Position numbers and translations under genes: made by a program. A stretch of DNA of 64,000 nt from Pandoraea cepalis (GTDB lineage: Bacteria; Pseudomonadota; Gammaproteobacteria; Burkholderiales; Burkholderiaceae), in assembly GCF_902459665.1 (NCBI RefSeq), contig NZ_CABPSL010000002.1:1-64000 (forward strand), read 5' to 3'. Shown here piece after piece: positions 1 through 6,836 of the stretch (position 1 is its first letter; each line of letters opens with the position of its first letter). Below the pieces are notes generated by a model that worked only from the letters and a program-made list of their open reading frames with translations, was not told the origin of the DNA and made no database searches.

Positions 1-378
1 CTGGGCATTGAGGTGGATTTCTCGCTGCCGTCCGAGCGGGTGATTCGCACGCTGGAGCAGCACATGGAATGGCGTGGCAAGCCGAAGGTAATTCGTTGTG
101 ACAACGGCCCAGAATACCTGAGCACAGCCATCGTGACTTGGACGCAGAAGCTAGGTATACGGCTGGAATACATTGAGCCGGGCAAGCCGCAACAGAACGC
201 GTACATCGAACGGTTCAATCGGACCGCGCGATACGAATGGCTCTCGCAATATCTGTGGGAAGACCTGGAGCAGGTTCGGCAGGCAGCGGCCGACTGGATG
301 TGGACTTACAATCACGAGCGCCCAAATATGGCATTGGGCGGCTTTACCCCGAAGCAGCGGCTGGCCATGGCCGCTTAG
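1..378 (+). CDS. IS3-family transposase OrfB, C-terminal part (5' end outside window)
   Basis: The reading frame is open from base 1 and ends at TAG 376-378, giving about 125 residues of the rve-type integrase catalytic core. The second catalytic aspartate sits in DNGPEY. The glutamate sits in NAYIERFNR, preceded by the GKPQQN motif, and the C-terminal TYNHERPNMALGG is typical of IS3-family OrfB. In this family the protein moves the element using DDE chemistry, with the N-terminal part made by frameshifting from OrfA. The first catalytic aspartate and all of OrfA lie left of the window, so whether the copy is active cannot be judged. Confidence 0.9.
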   Translation: MGIEVDFSLPSERVIRTLEQHMEWRGKPKVIRCDNGPEYLSTAIVTWTQKLGIRLEYIEPGKPQQNAYIERFNRTARYEWLSQYLWEDLEQVRQAAADWMWTYNHERPNMALGGFTPKQRLAMAA

Positions 379-412
379 TTTCTACTTCTCGCGGCCGTGG
401 AAAATGGGGGCA
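1..412 (+). mobile_element. IS3-family insertion sequence, right-hand end (left part outside window)
   Basis: This is the 3' part of an IS3-family transposase gene followed by a likely terminal repeat. The sequence near 397-412 runs into gggggca, so it ends in the CA expected of IS3-family elements. The left end is not visible, so the exact boundary and target duplication cannot be confirmed. The next gene appears to lose its 5' part at this junction. Confidence 0.75.
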
Positions 413-416
413 TTAC

Positions 417-1142
417 CTCTGCATCACCCCTTTTTCCGATCGCGTTGGTTCTGAGTTGCGCAAGCTGCGCATGGGTAAGCTGGACGAGCCGGAAGGGTTA
501 GAAGATTTCTTGTGTAGCCCCATCGAGCTAATGGGAATACCGACGATTTCTACGCTCGGGTTTCTCGAATCGCATGTGGATAAAGAAACTTTCAACAAGG
601 CATTCTTTGATGCCTTGTCAGAATTGCCATTTTCCTTCCAGTTGGAAGTTGCCGGTACATTTCCTGGGGCGAAGTGGGATAACTCGCGCGGCATTACAGA
701 CATCAACGACGGAAAGGTCGAGCATCAGTCGGAAATAACGAACCTCAACACCGGCATATTTGTTGAATTGACGGGCTGCATCGCAGCATGGTTCAGAGAG
801 GAAGGGACAACCCTTTCCCAACCAGAAATTAAGCGATACGCACTTGAGGCGCAATACCACTGGCATGAGACGCCAGCCTCACGAGCAATGCCAACACTGA
901 GGGTATTGAGTTCACTGTATGGGTTGATGCGATTCGATCCGCAACGCCGATACCAGAACGGAGATCCAAGCGACTTCATGGTGGCGGCATCCGCACTTCC
1001 TGTGGCGGATGCTCTTTATACGGACAGAAAACTCGCTAATCTTCTGTCCGATAAAAGAATCGGGCTGAACAGGTTTTCGGACTGCACGGTAGTCAGTGGG
1101 TTCGAGGACATGGCGGCGCATCTCGAAGAACAACTAAAGTGA
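417..1142 (+). pseudogene. Truncated protein with PIN-like C-terminal segment, cut by the IS3 element
   Basis: An open frame of about 240 codons runs directly out of the IS end and stops at 1142. The first internal ATG is at 471 and has no clear ribosome site, so the original start was probably lost to the insertion. The C-terminal 60 residues have a PIN-like layout (an ALPVADALYTDRKLANLL stretch followed by F-x-C-x-V), as in proteins whose last acidic residues complete a PIN active site. The rest resembles nothing I recognise. The stop overlaps the GTG start of the next gene by four bases, so the pair was translationally coupled. Base composition is visibly lower in GC than the ICE backbone. 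A shortened product from ATG 471 remains possible. Confidence 0.6.
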
Positions 1143-2920
1143 GCGGCAACACAATGGACTCAACCTTGCCTCCGCGCGAGGATGAACAAGTAAAAACCGC
1201 AGTTCGGAACGTCTTGCTAGGTTCTGCGCCGGAACGCGAAAGCGAGTTGGCCTCCTTATGGAGCTTGCTTGAGCCTCGTTTTCAACTGACTGCCGATACG
1301 CATGACGGTGAGCGATTGGTCATGGAAGCGGGAATGTATCGTTTCGTCCGATTTAACCATCGCGTAGTGCGTGCATTCTGGATCGCAGGCTTTGCAGCTT
1401 GGGAAGCGTATCGCGTTGTAGCGGAAACGCCTGAACTAGAGCCACTTGACCTCAAGCGCCTGATGGAGCTGATTGATGCGTTTGAGCGCGTCTTGGAAAG
1501 CGATGCCCCAGAGCTGGAAGCGCTGCCCAAAGATGTTCCCGAGCCGGGCCACTACGACGACAACCCACAACTTCGCGCACCGGGGGAGCTTGCAACGTTG
1601 GGCGTTGGTTGGGCGCTTCTGCACGAGGTTCGGCATCTGAAGCATCAGCAGGATGGAGATGCGGCTGACCCCGATGAGGCAGACCCAACCCAGCGCAGGA
1701 ACGAGGAGCTGTCATGCGACGCCTTCGCCACGAAATTCCTGCTTGACCAGCTTGATGCTTATGCCCAACGGGAAAATGCAAGCCCGAACCTTGTTCGCAG
1801 AAAGAGAGAGCTCGGAATCTATTTCGCGCTATTTTCGATGACCTTGATGGCCCGCGATAAGTGGGGTGCGTCCCAAAGCCATCCGTCCATTCAGGCCAGA
1901 ATCGACGCAGTACGCGCCTTGATGGGAAGTCAACGCGATGAGGTGGCAGAGGCAATCGCAAGTGTGGCATTTGCAACGCTTCATACGCTGATGCCCGGTT
2001 CTCCTGGCATTGTTCCTGCCCCTGATGATTCAGACTACTCCCCCAACAAAAAAGAATTTGCGGGTGAACTAATCCTCAAGGAAATGTCGCGCGTTCTTGA
2101 ATGGCTCAAGGGAAAGGGGCTTAACGCACTAAACTCACGGTACTCAAGATACGAGAAAGACATAGATCAGTTTTTCTCGTGCGACGATCCTACTTCCACT
2201 GACGGCCGGGCCAAGTTTGAAAAGCTGACCAATTCGTATATCGAGTGCTTGAACATTGTTCTGATTCACCGGGCATTTCGAGACGAAGCTAGCCAAGGCT
2301 TTGTCGATAGACTAAGCAAGGTCGCAGACGGGCAAGATCATCCTGATGCTAGTTCGGCAGGATCATCAAGAGACTATTTGTTCGAGCTGCTGATTGCGGC
2401 AAGAATGTCGTTGTCCGGCTACAAGATCGACTTCAACAAGGTCACGGATGTTGTCGCCGAGAACGACGAGTTCCTTGTGTTCGGCGAGTGCAAGCGACTG
2501 TCTTCCGAGAAGAAGTTTGAGGAAAACTTCAAGAAGGCGGGCAAGCAAATTACCGCCCAAGCCGAAGGGATGTCTCAACGGGTCTATGGCTTGGTCTTCT
2601 TGGATGTGTCCAGTTGTCTCGGCGGCATTCCCAAGATGGAGCTTCCCAATGTCGAAGCAGCCCAGTGGGCAATTCACGAAAGCCTTGAGGCATTCGTGGC
2701 AAGAAACGCATCAAAAATAGAGCAGTTAGCCGAACGCTTTTCCGAGGCTTCGCTTGGAGTCTGCCTAATTGGGCAGGCTCCGATTTGGACACGAGACGGC
2801 ACTCTCTACATGGCGGCCAGAACAAGAGTAGTCGCACCACAGAGTTTGTCGGATGAGGATTTAAACTCTCTCGAAAAAATCTTGAGCGGATTTTCAGGTT
2901 CTATGCTTTCCCTCGTTTGA
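1139..2920 (+). CDS. HExxH metalloprotease (Lit/U49-like) fused to PD-(D/E)XK-like nuclease domain
   Basis: This is a 593-residue protein starting at GTG 1139, which overlaps the upstream stop (GTGA). Near residue 162 it has HEVRH inside a hydrophobic helix, and about 30 residues later EELSCDAFATKFLL. That pairing is the zinc-binding HExxH plus downstream acidic ligand of gluzincin peptidases, and it resembles the Peptidase U49 family of the phage-exclusion protease Lit. Near residues 415-460 a separate region has a helix, then an aspartate, then FGECKR: the D...ExK pattern of restriction-type nuclease folds. Both assignments are by motif only. The overlapping partner gene, the ICE location next to an integrase and the lower GC suggest an acquired two-gene defence module. 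It converges with the YhcG gene and overlaps its end by 20 bases. Confidence 0.65.
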   Translation: MSGNTMDSTLPPREDEQVKTAVRNVLLGSAPERESELASLWSLLEPRFQLTADTHDGERLVMEAGMYRFVRFNHRVVRAFWIAGFAAWEAYRVVAETPELEPLDLKRLMELIDAFERVLESDAPELEALPKDVPEPGHYDDNPQLRAPGELATLGVGWALLHEVRHLKHQQDGDAADPDEADPTQRRNEELSCDAFATKFLLDQLDAYAQRENASPNLVRRKRELGIYFALFSMTLMARDKWGASQSHPSIQARIDAVRALMGSQRDEVAEAIASVAFATLHTLMPGSPGIVPAPDDSDYSPNKKEFAGELILKEMSRVLEWLKGKGLNALNSRYSRYEKDIDQFFSCDDPTSTDGRAKFEKLTNSYIECLNIVLIHRAFRDEASQGFVDRLSKVADGQDHPDASSAGSSRDYLFELLIAARMSLSGYKIDFNKVTDVVAENDEFLVFGECKRLSSEKKFEENFKKAGKQITAQAEGMSQRVYGLVFLDVSSCLGGIPKMELPNVEAAQWAIHESLEAFVARNASKIEQLAERFSEASLGVCLIGQAPIWTRDGTLYMAARTRVVAPQSLSDEDLNSLEKILSGFSGSMLSLV

Positions 2921-3956
2921 TCTGCGATTCCGCTCGACGAGCCGCCTGCTGCAACCGTTCCCCCAAGACTGCACGCGGCGGCAAGGTGGTCAGGTACTCG
3001 GCAACGTGGATGCCCGACTTGTCCAGCTCCAGCAACTCGATCTGCTCGCGCTTCTTGCCGGTGCAAAGGATGATCCCCAGCGGCGAGGCTTCTTCCGGCT
3101 CCCGCTCGTGCTTGTCCAGCCAGCGCAAGTAAAGCTCCATTTGCCCTTTGTAGGCCGCCTTGAATTCGCCGATTTTCAGCTCCACCGCCACCAGCCGCCG
3201 CAGCTTGCGGTTGTAGAAAAGCAGGTCTAGGTGAAAATCCTCGTCGTCGATCAGGATGCGCTTCTGCCGGGCAACGAAGGAAAATCCCGCGCCCAGCTCC
3301 AGCAGGAAGGCTTCCATTTCGCGGATGATCGCGGCTTCCAAGTCGCCTTCCTGCCAACTATCCCGCAGCCCCAGGAAATCGAGGATGTACGGATCGCGCA
3401 TGACCAGCGCCGGGGTCATGCGCTGCACATCGCGCAGGGTCGCCAGCTCCTGCGCGATGGTTTCCTCCGGCTTTTGGGACAGCGCCGTGCGCTCGTACAG
3501 CATCGAGTCGATGCGCTCGCGCAGCGTCCGCACGCTCCAGCGTTCGGCGCTCGCCATCTGCGCGTAGTAGTCCCGCTGGAGCGGGTCTTTCAGCGGAATC
3601 AAGGCGATGAAGTGCGTCCAGCTCAATTGTCGTATCAGTGATACGACAATTCGCTCGTCCGGGTATGCGGCGGCGAACTGCACCATCCGGCGCAGATTCT
3701 TGACCGAAAAGCTGCCGCCGTACTCCTTCACCAATTGCGCCGCCAGGGTGGATACGACTTCCTCGCCGTAGTCGGCCCGCCGACCTTCCAAGACCTGCGT
3801 ATGGATTCGCTGGCCGATGCGCCAGTAGAGCATCGACAGCTCGCTATTCACCGCCGAAGCGGCGCGCTTGCGCGCCGCTTCGATCAGTATCCGAATGTCG
3901 CCCAGCAGCGCCGAAGGCGCTGCGGGCGACGCGATGGATGCCTTGCGCCTGGTCAT
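2901..3956 (-). CDS. YhcG family protein (DUF1016 plus PDDEXK nuclease domain)
   Basis: A 351-residue protein. Residues about 15-165 match the DUF1016 N-terminal domain (LYWRIGQRI, SVKNLRRM, QLSWTHFIALI). Residues about 175-340 form the PDDEXK nuclease-like domain, with acidic residues in FHLDLLFYN and the VELKIG motif. The family's biochemical function is unsettled; members frequently neighbour integrases and restriction-type genes on islands. The ATG at 3954-3956 overlaps the stop of the upstream integrase in an ATGA arrangement, so the two are co-translated. Its tail overlaps that of the convergent protease/nuclease gene, which places it in the same accessory block. Confidence 0.88.
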   Translation of the reverse strand: MTRRKASIASPAAPSALLGDIRILIEAARKRAASAVNSELSMLYWRIGQRIHTQVLEGRRADYGEEVVSTLAAQLVKEYGGSFSVKNLRRMVQFAAAYPDERIVVSLIRQLSWTHFIALIPLKDPLQRDYYAQMASAERWSVRTLRERIDSMLYERTALSQKPEETIAQELATLRDVQRMTPALVMRDPYILDFLGLRDSWQEGDLEAAIIREMEAFLLELGAGFSFVARQKRILIDDEDFHLDLLFYNRKLRRLVAVELKIGEFKAAYKGQMELYLRWLDKHEREPEEASPLGIILCTGKKREQIELLELDKSGIHVAEYLTTLPPRAVLGERLQQAARRAESQIKRGKA

Positions 3957-5158
3957 GCCGTCGCCTCCGCAGCAGGGGGGCGTTTGGTGCCGGTGATCGT
4001 CTTGCGCCGGCTCGCCACCAGTTCGGCGGCTTCCCGAACCGGCTTGTCCTCGGTATGGACATAGCGCATGAACATCGCCACGGTCTTGTGCGCCGTCAGC
4101 ACCATGCCGACCTTGACCGGGATACCCGAATTGGCAATATCGGTCGCGGAGCGGTGGCGGATACCGTGCGTGCCGACGTGCGGCACGCCAGCCGCCTTGA
4201 GCGCCCGAGTCCAGCCGCCGTAGTGCTCGCCATAGGTCAGGTGCTTGGCCGGGTCGTTGGGCGACGGCAGAACGTAGGGGCAATCTTCCTGGCGGGGTGC
4301 GGTCGAAAGCAGCCGGTGGGCTTCTTCGCTCAAAGGCTTGGACATGCCGCCGGTCTTGCTGTCGGGCCACACCACGCGCCGGTTTTCCAAGTCGATCCAG
4401 CTCCATTCGAGCGCGCAGATTTCGGAGCGGCGACCGGCGAACTCGAATTGCAGCCGGATCGCCAGAGGGATGACGTAGTTCTCCAGTCCCTCGGCCTCCA
4501 GATGTTCCAAATGGCGGAAGATGCGCGCCATTTCCTCGTCATTGATGAGGCGGGTAGCCTTGCCAGCCGGGAACATGGGGACGTGTCGGCAGGGATTGGT
4601 GCCATCCGGGCGGAAGCCCCACACTTCGGCCATGTTGAACATCTTGCGCAGCACGCCGAAGGTGTGATTCGCGTCGGCCGGCTTGTAGGCCAGCTTCTCC
4701 ATCAGCCCGGCAATGTCGGGCCGCTTCACGTCCTGCACCTTCTTGCGGCCCAGCAGCGGGACGATATTGCGGTCGATGACCGCCTGATAGCCTTCCTGCG
4801 TGCTGACCTTGTTGCGCTTCTTGGAGTAGTCCTCCATGAACTTCTTGCACAACGCTTCGACCGTCGGCGCTTTGCGTGCCTCGGCCTTGGCACCGCCAGG
4901 GTCGCCGCCCCGGCGAACCTCGGCCAGCCAGTCCTGCGCCATGACGCGGGCCTGCTCTACGGTCAGTTCCCCGAACAAGCCCAGGGCGGGCTTGCGGCGC
5001 TCCCCGGTGTTCGTCCGATACTGGAGCATGAACACCTTGCGGCCCGCTGGGGTAATCTTGCACAAGAAGCCGGGCACCACGGTATCCCGTAGTTCGACGG
5101 CCTGCGCCTGGGGTTGCGCCGCATCAACGGCGGTCTTGGTGAGCTTGATCTTAGCCAT
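3953..5158 (-). CDS. Tyrosine recombinase (P4-type integrase with DUF4102 N-terminus)
   Basis: A 401-residue protein. The N-terminal 90 residues are the DUF4102 arm-binding domain (KLTKTAVDAA, ELRDTVVPGFLCKITPAGRKVF), followed by a core-binding domain and the catalytic domain. The catalytic arginine is in AGRRSEICALEW, the HxxR box in THGIRHRS, a histidine in TAHKT, and the tyrosine most likely in MRYVHTED. I chose the ATG at 5156-5158 because AGGAG lies just upstream; an in-frame extension to 5194 lacks such a site. It does not sit at the visible ICE end, so it may belong to a separate integrated island or accessory module rather than being the ICE's own integrase. Confidence 0.93.
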   Translation of the reverse strand: MAKIKLTKTAVDAAQPQAQAVELRDTVVPGFLCKITPAGRKVFMLQYRTNTGERRKPALGLFGELTVEQARVMAQDWLAEVRRGGDPGGAKAEARKAPTVEALCKKFMEDYSKKRNKVSTQEGYQAVIDRNIVPLLGRKKVQDVKRPDIAGLMEKLAYKPADANHTFGVLRKMFNMAEVWGFRPDGTNPCRHVPMFPAGKATRLINDEEMARIFRHLEHLEAEGLENYVIPLAIRLQFEFAGRRSEICALEWSWIDLENRRVVWPDSKTGGMSKPLSEEAHRLLSTAPRQEDCPYVLPSPNDPAKHLTYGEHYGGWTRALKAAGVPHVGTHGIRHRSATDIANSGIPVKVGMVLTAHKTVAMFMRYVHTEDKPVREAAELVASRRKTITGTKRPPAAEATA

Positions 5159-5333
5159 GATGACTCCTCGGAAAGACCCGTTTCCAAGAGCCACATGGGG
5201 GCCAAGCGGACGGAAGCCGGGTCAGGTTTCAGAAAGCACCGTCATATGTTGAACTCGCCTAAGCCCTTGATAAACCTGCTGTATCGGGCTGCGGCGTAGT
5301 CCAGCGAAATTCGGTGCTGGAGTCATCGTGAAA

Positions 5334-5359
5334 TAAAAAAACGGAGGCCGAAGCCTCCG
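5334..5359 (-). terminator. Rho-independent terminator after the RadC gene
   Basis: Read on the minus strand, a 7-bp GC-rich stem (CGGAGGC/GCCTCCG, loop of four) is followed by six T residues. It lies 26 bases past the RadC stop and marks the end of the transfer-gene transcript. The rest of the 5159-5385 gap shows no gene. Confidence 0.85.
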
Positions 5360-5385
5360 CGAGGATCAATGAAGCAATGCGACCG

Positions 5386-5880
5386 TTACAGCAGGCCTGA
5401 CTCCGCAAAGGAGAACGGGGAACCTTGGCCTACGATGATGTGATCCAGTACCCGTACATCGATGAGCGCCAGCGCGGCCTGCAGTTGCTGGGTCAGCACA
5501 CGATCCGCGCTCGACGGCTCGGAGATGCCCGAGGGGTGCTGGTGCGCGAAGATCACCGCGGCGGCGTTCAACTCCAGCACACGCTGTACGACGACACGTG
5601 GATAAACAGAAGTCGAGTTGATCGTGCCCCTGAACAATGGCTCGTAGGCCAGCACCTGGTGCATGCTATCCAGGAACACAGCGGCAAATATCTCGTTGGG
5701 TTCAGCGACCAGTTTCACGCGCAGATAGTCCCGCACGGCGGCCGGCCGGCTGAGGCATGGTCCAGCTTTGAAGATCCGTTTTTCCAGCAGCACGATGGCC
5801 TGCTGGATGATCCAGTCTTCGTGTTGGGCAGCTACGGCGGAAAGCGACTCCACACAGGAGTCATTGATGGCGAAAGACAT
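5386..5880 (-). CDS. radC: RadC-like JAB/MPN domain protein
   Basis: A 164-residue protein. The JAMM signature is visible as AHQHPSGISEPSSAD, giving the two histidines, serine and aspartate expected of a metal site, with RVLDHIIVG downstream. Despite the name, a DNA-repair role has not been upheld for the family; ICE and prophage copies may act on incoming DNA. The ATG at 5878-5880 follows a strong GGAGG site, so I reject a longer in-frame start. It is the last gene of the transfer transcript, ends before a terminator, and has a leader of about 180 bases that carries one copy of the three-hairpin RNA described below. Confidence 0.9.
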   Translation of the reverse strand: MSFAINDSCVESLSAVAAQHEDWIIQQAIVLLEKRIFKAGPCLSRPAAVRDYLRVKLVAEPNEIFAAVFLDSMHQVLAYEPLFRGTINSTSVYPRVVVQRVLELNAAAVIFAHQHPSGISEPSSADRVLTQQLQAALALIDVRVLDHIIVGQGSPFSFAESGLL

Positions 5881-6023
5881 GGCGAACCTCCAGACGGTGA
5901 GATCGGAGGGCGCGCGCCCCCGAGGGCAAGCCCTCCTGGGGATGAGAATGAAAAGATGCATCCATCACCGCGATTGGGGTGACCGTTCGCGGCCAGGATG
6001 CAAGGCGAACGAGTCGCGGTCAG

Positions 6024-6094
6024 CGCAGAGGACTGCGCCGTAGCCTTGAAGACCGGGGCTACCTGGGCATGTCGCCGACGACGTCGGCAGGCAT
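6024..6094 (-). ncRNA. Structured RNA element, copy 1 (leader of RadC)
   Basis: Plus-strand coordinates of three stems: CGCAG/CTGCG (6024-6037), GTAGCC/GGCTAC (6040-6062) and GCCGAC/GTCGGC (6074-6088). Four other ICE leaders show the same three stems in the same order with compensating base changes. This copy overlaps the last codons of the DsbA-like gene, which ends at 6059. The strand follows the genes and the G-U pairs in other copies. Function unknown. Confidence 0.65.
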
Positions 6095-6823
6095 TTCGGA
6101 TGTGGGTGTGCTGGTCGGACCGTCAGCCGCCAGCATGTCCATGGCTGACAGCAAGGCATCGCCCTCGATCGGCCCCTGCAGCAGGATGGCCTGGCCCGTT
6201 TGGCGATCGAGCAGGCGCAGCGACGGCGTGGCGGTTACGCCGCTCTTGGTGGCTTCCGCAGCCTGGGCGCGGATAGCCGCACTGGGCCTTTCGCTTGCCA
6301 TGCACTGCTCGACGGCTGGCGTCGATTCGGGGTAGCGCAAGCCATCGGGCAAGCCCTGGCCGTCGCTGCGCGTGTGGGCATAGACCCATTCGATCGCCTG
6401 CCAGAACGCGACATGCCCACCTGCTTCGGCAGCGCATTCCACTAGGCGTGCCTCGGCTGACGCGGCCGGCTCGTGCTCGGCCAGCGGCTGGTGGTGCCAT
6501 TGCAGCGCCACGTCGGTGTTGTTGCCGATCCACCGCTTGAGCTGCGGGAAATATTCCCGGCAGAACGGGCACTCCAGGTCGGCATAGAGCGTCAGCGTGA
6601 AACGGCCTTTGGGGTTGCCCATTAGCCAGGGCGGCCCGGCCACCGGTGCCATGCTGACCGGCGTGGGCGGCTGCGGCGGGGATTCGCCGGGCGACCTCGA
6701 CACAAGCCAGATCAGCAGCAGCGCGACCAGCACAGCAGCCAATGCCCAAGGCCAGCGGGGTCGCCCGTTGCGGCGGCGGAACGCCTGGACCTGCATCGGA
6801 ATGGAAGGACGTTTCTGTTCCAT
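6059..6823 (-). CDS. Membrane-anchored DsbA/DsbG-like thiol oxidoreductase of the ICE transfer region
   Basis: A 254-residue protein. One N-terminal membrane helix (about residues 25-43, after a basic RRRNGRPRW stretch) anchors a periplasmic thioredoxin fold. The active site is CPFC in YADLECPFCREYFPQL, and the cis-proline loop is VTATPSL. In this ICE family such a protein sits beside the VirB4-type ATPase and probably makes disulfides in pilus or channel subunits. The start has GGAG upstream. It lies 13 bases past the ATPase stop, in the same transcript. Confidence 0.85.
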   Translation of the reverse strand: MEQKRPSIPMQVQAFRRRNGRPRWPWALAAVLVALLLIWLVSRSPGESPPQPPTPVSMAPVAGPPWLMGNPKGRFTLTLYADLECPFCREYFPQLKRWIGNNTDVALQWHHQPLAEHEPAASAEARLVECAAEAGGHVAFWQAIEWVYAHTRSDGQGLPDGLRYPESTPAVEQCMASERPSAAIRAQAAEATKSGVTATPSLRLLDRQTGQAILLQGPIEGDALLSAMDMLAADGPTSTPTSEMPADVVGDMPR

Positions 6824-6836
6824 GGCGTTCTCCGTC

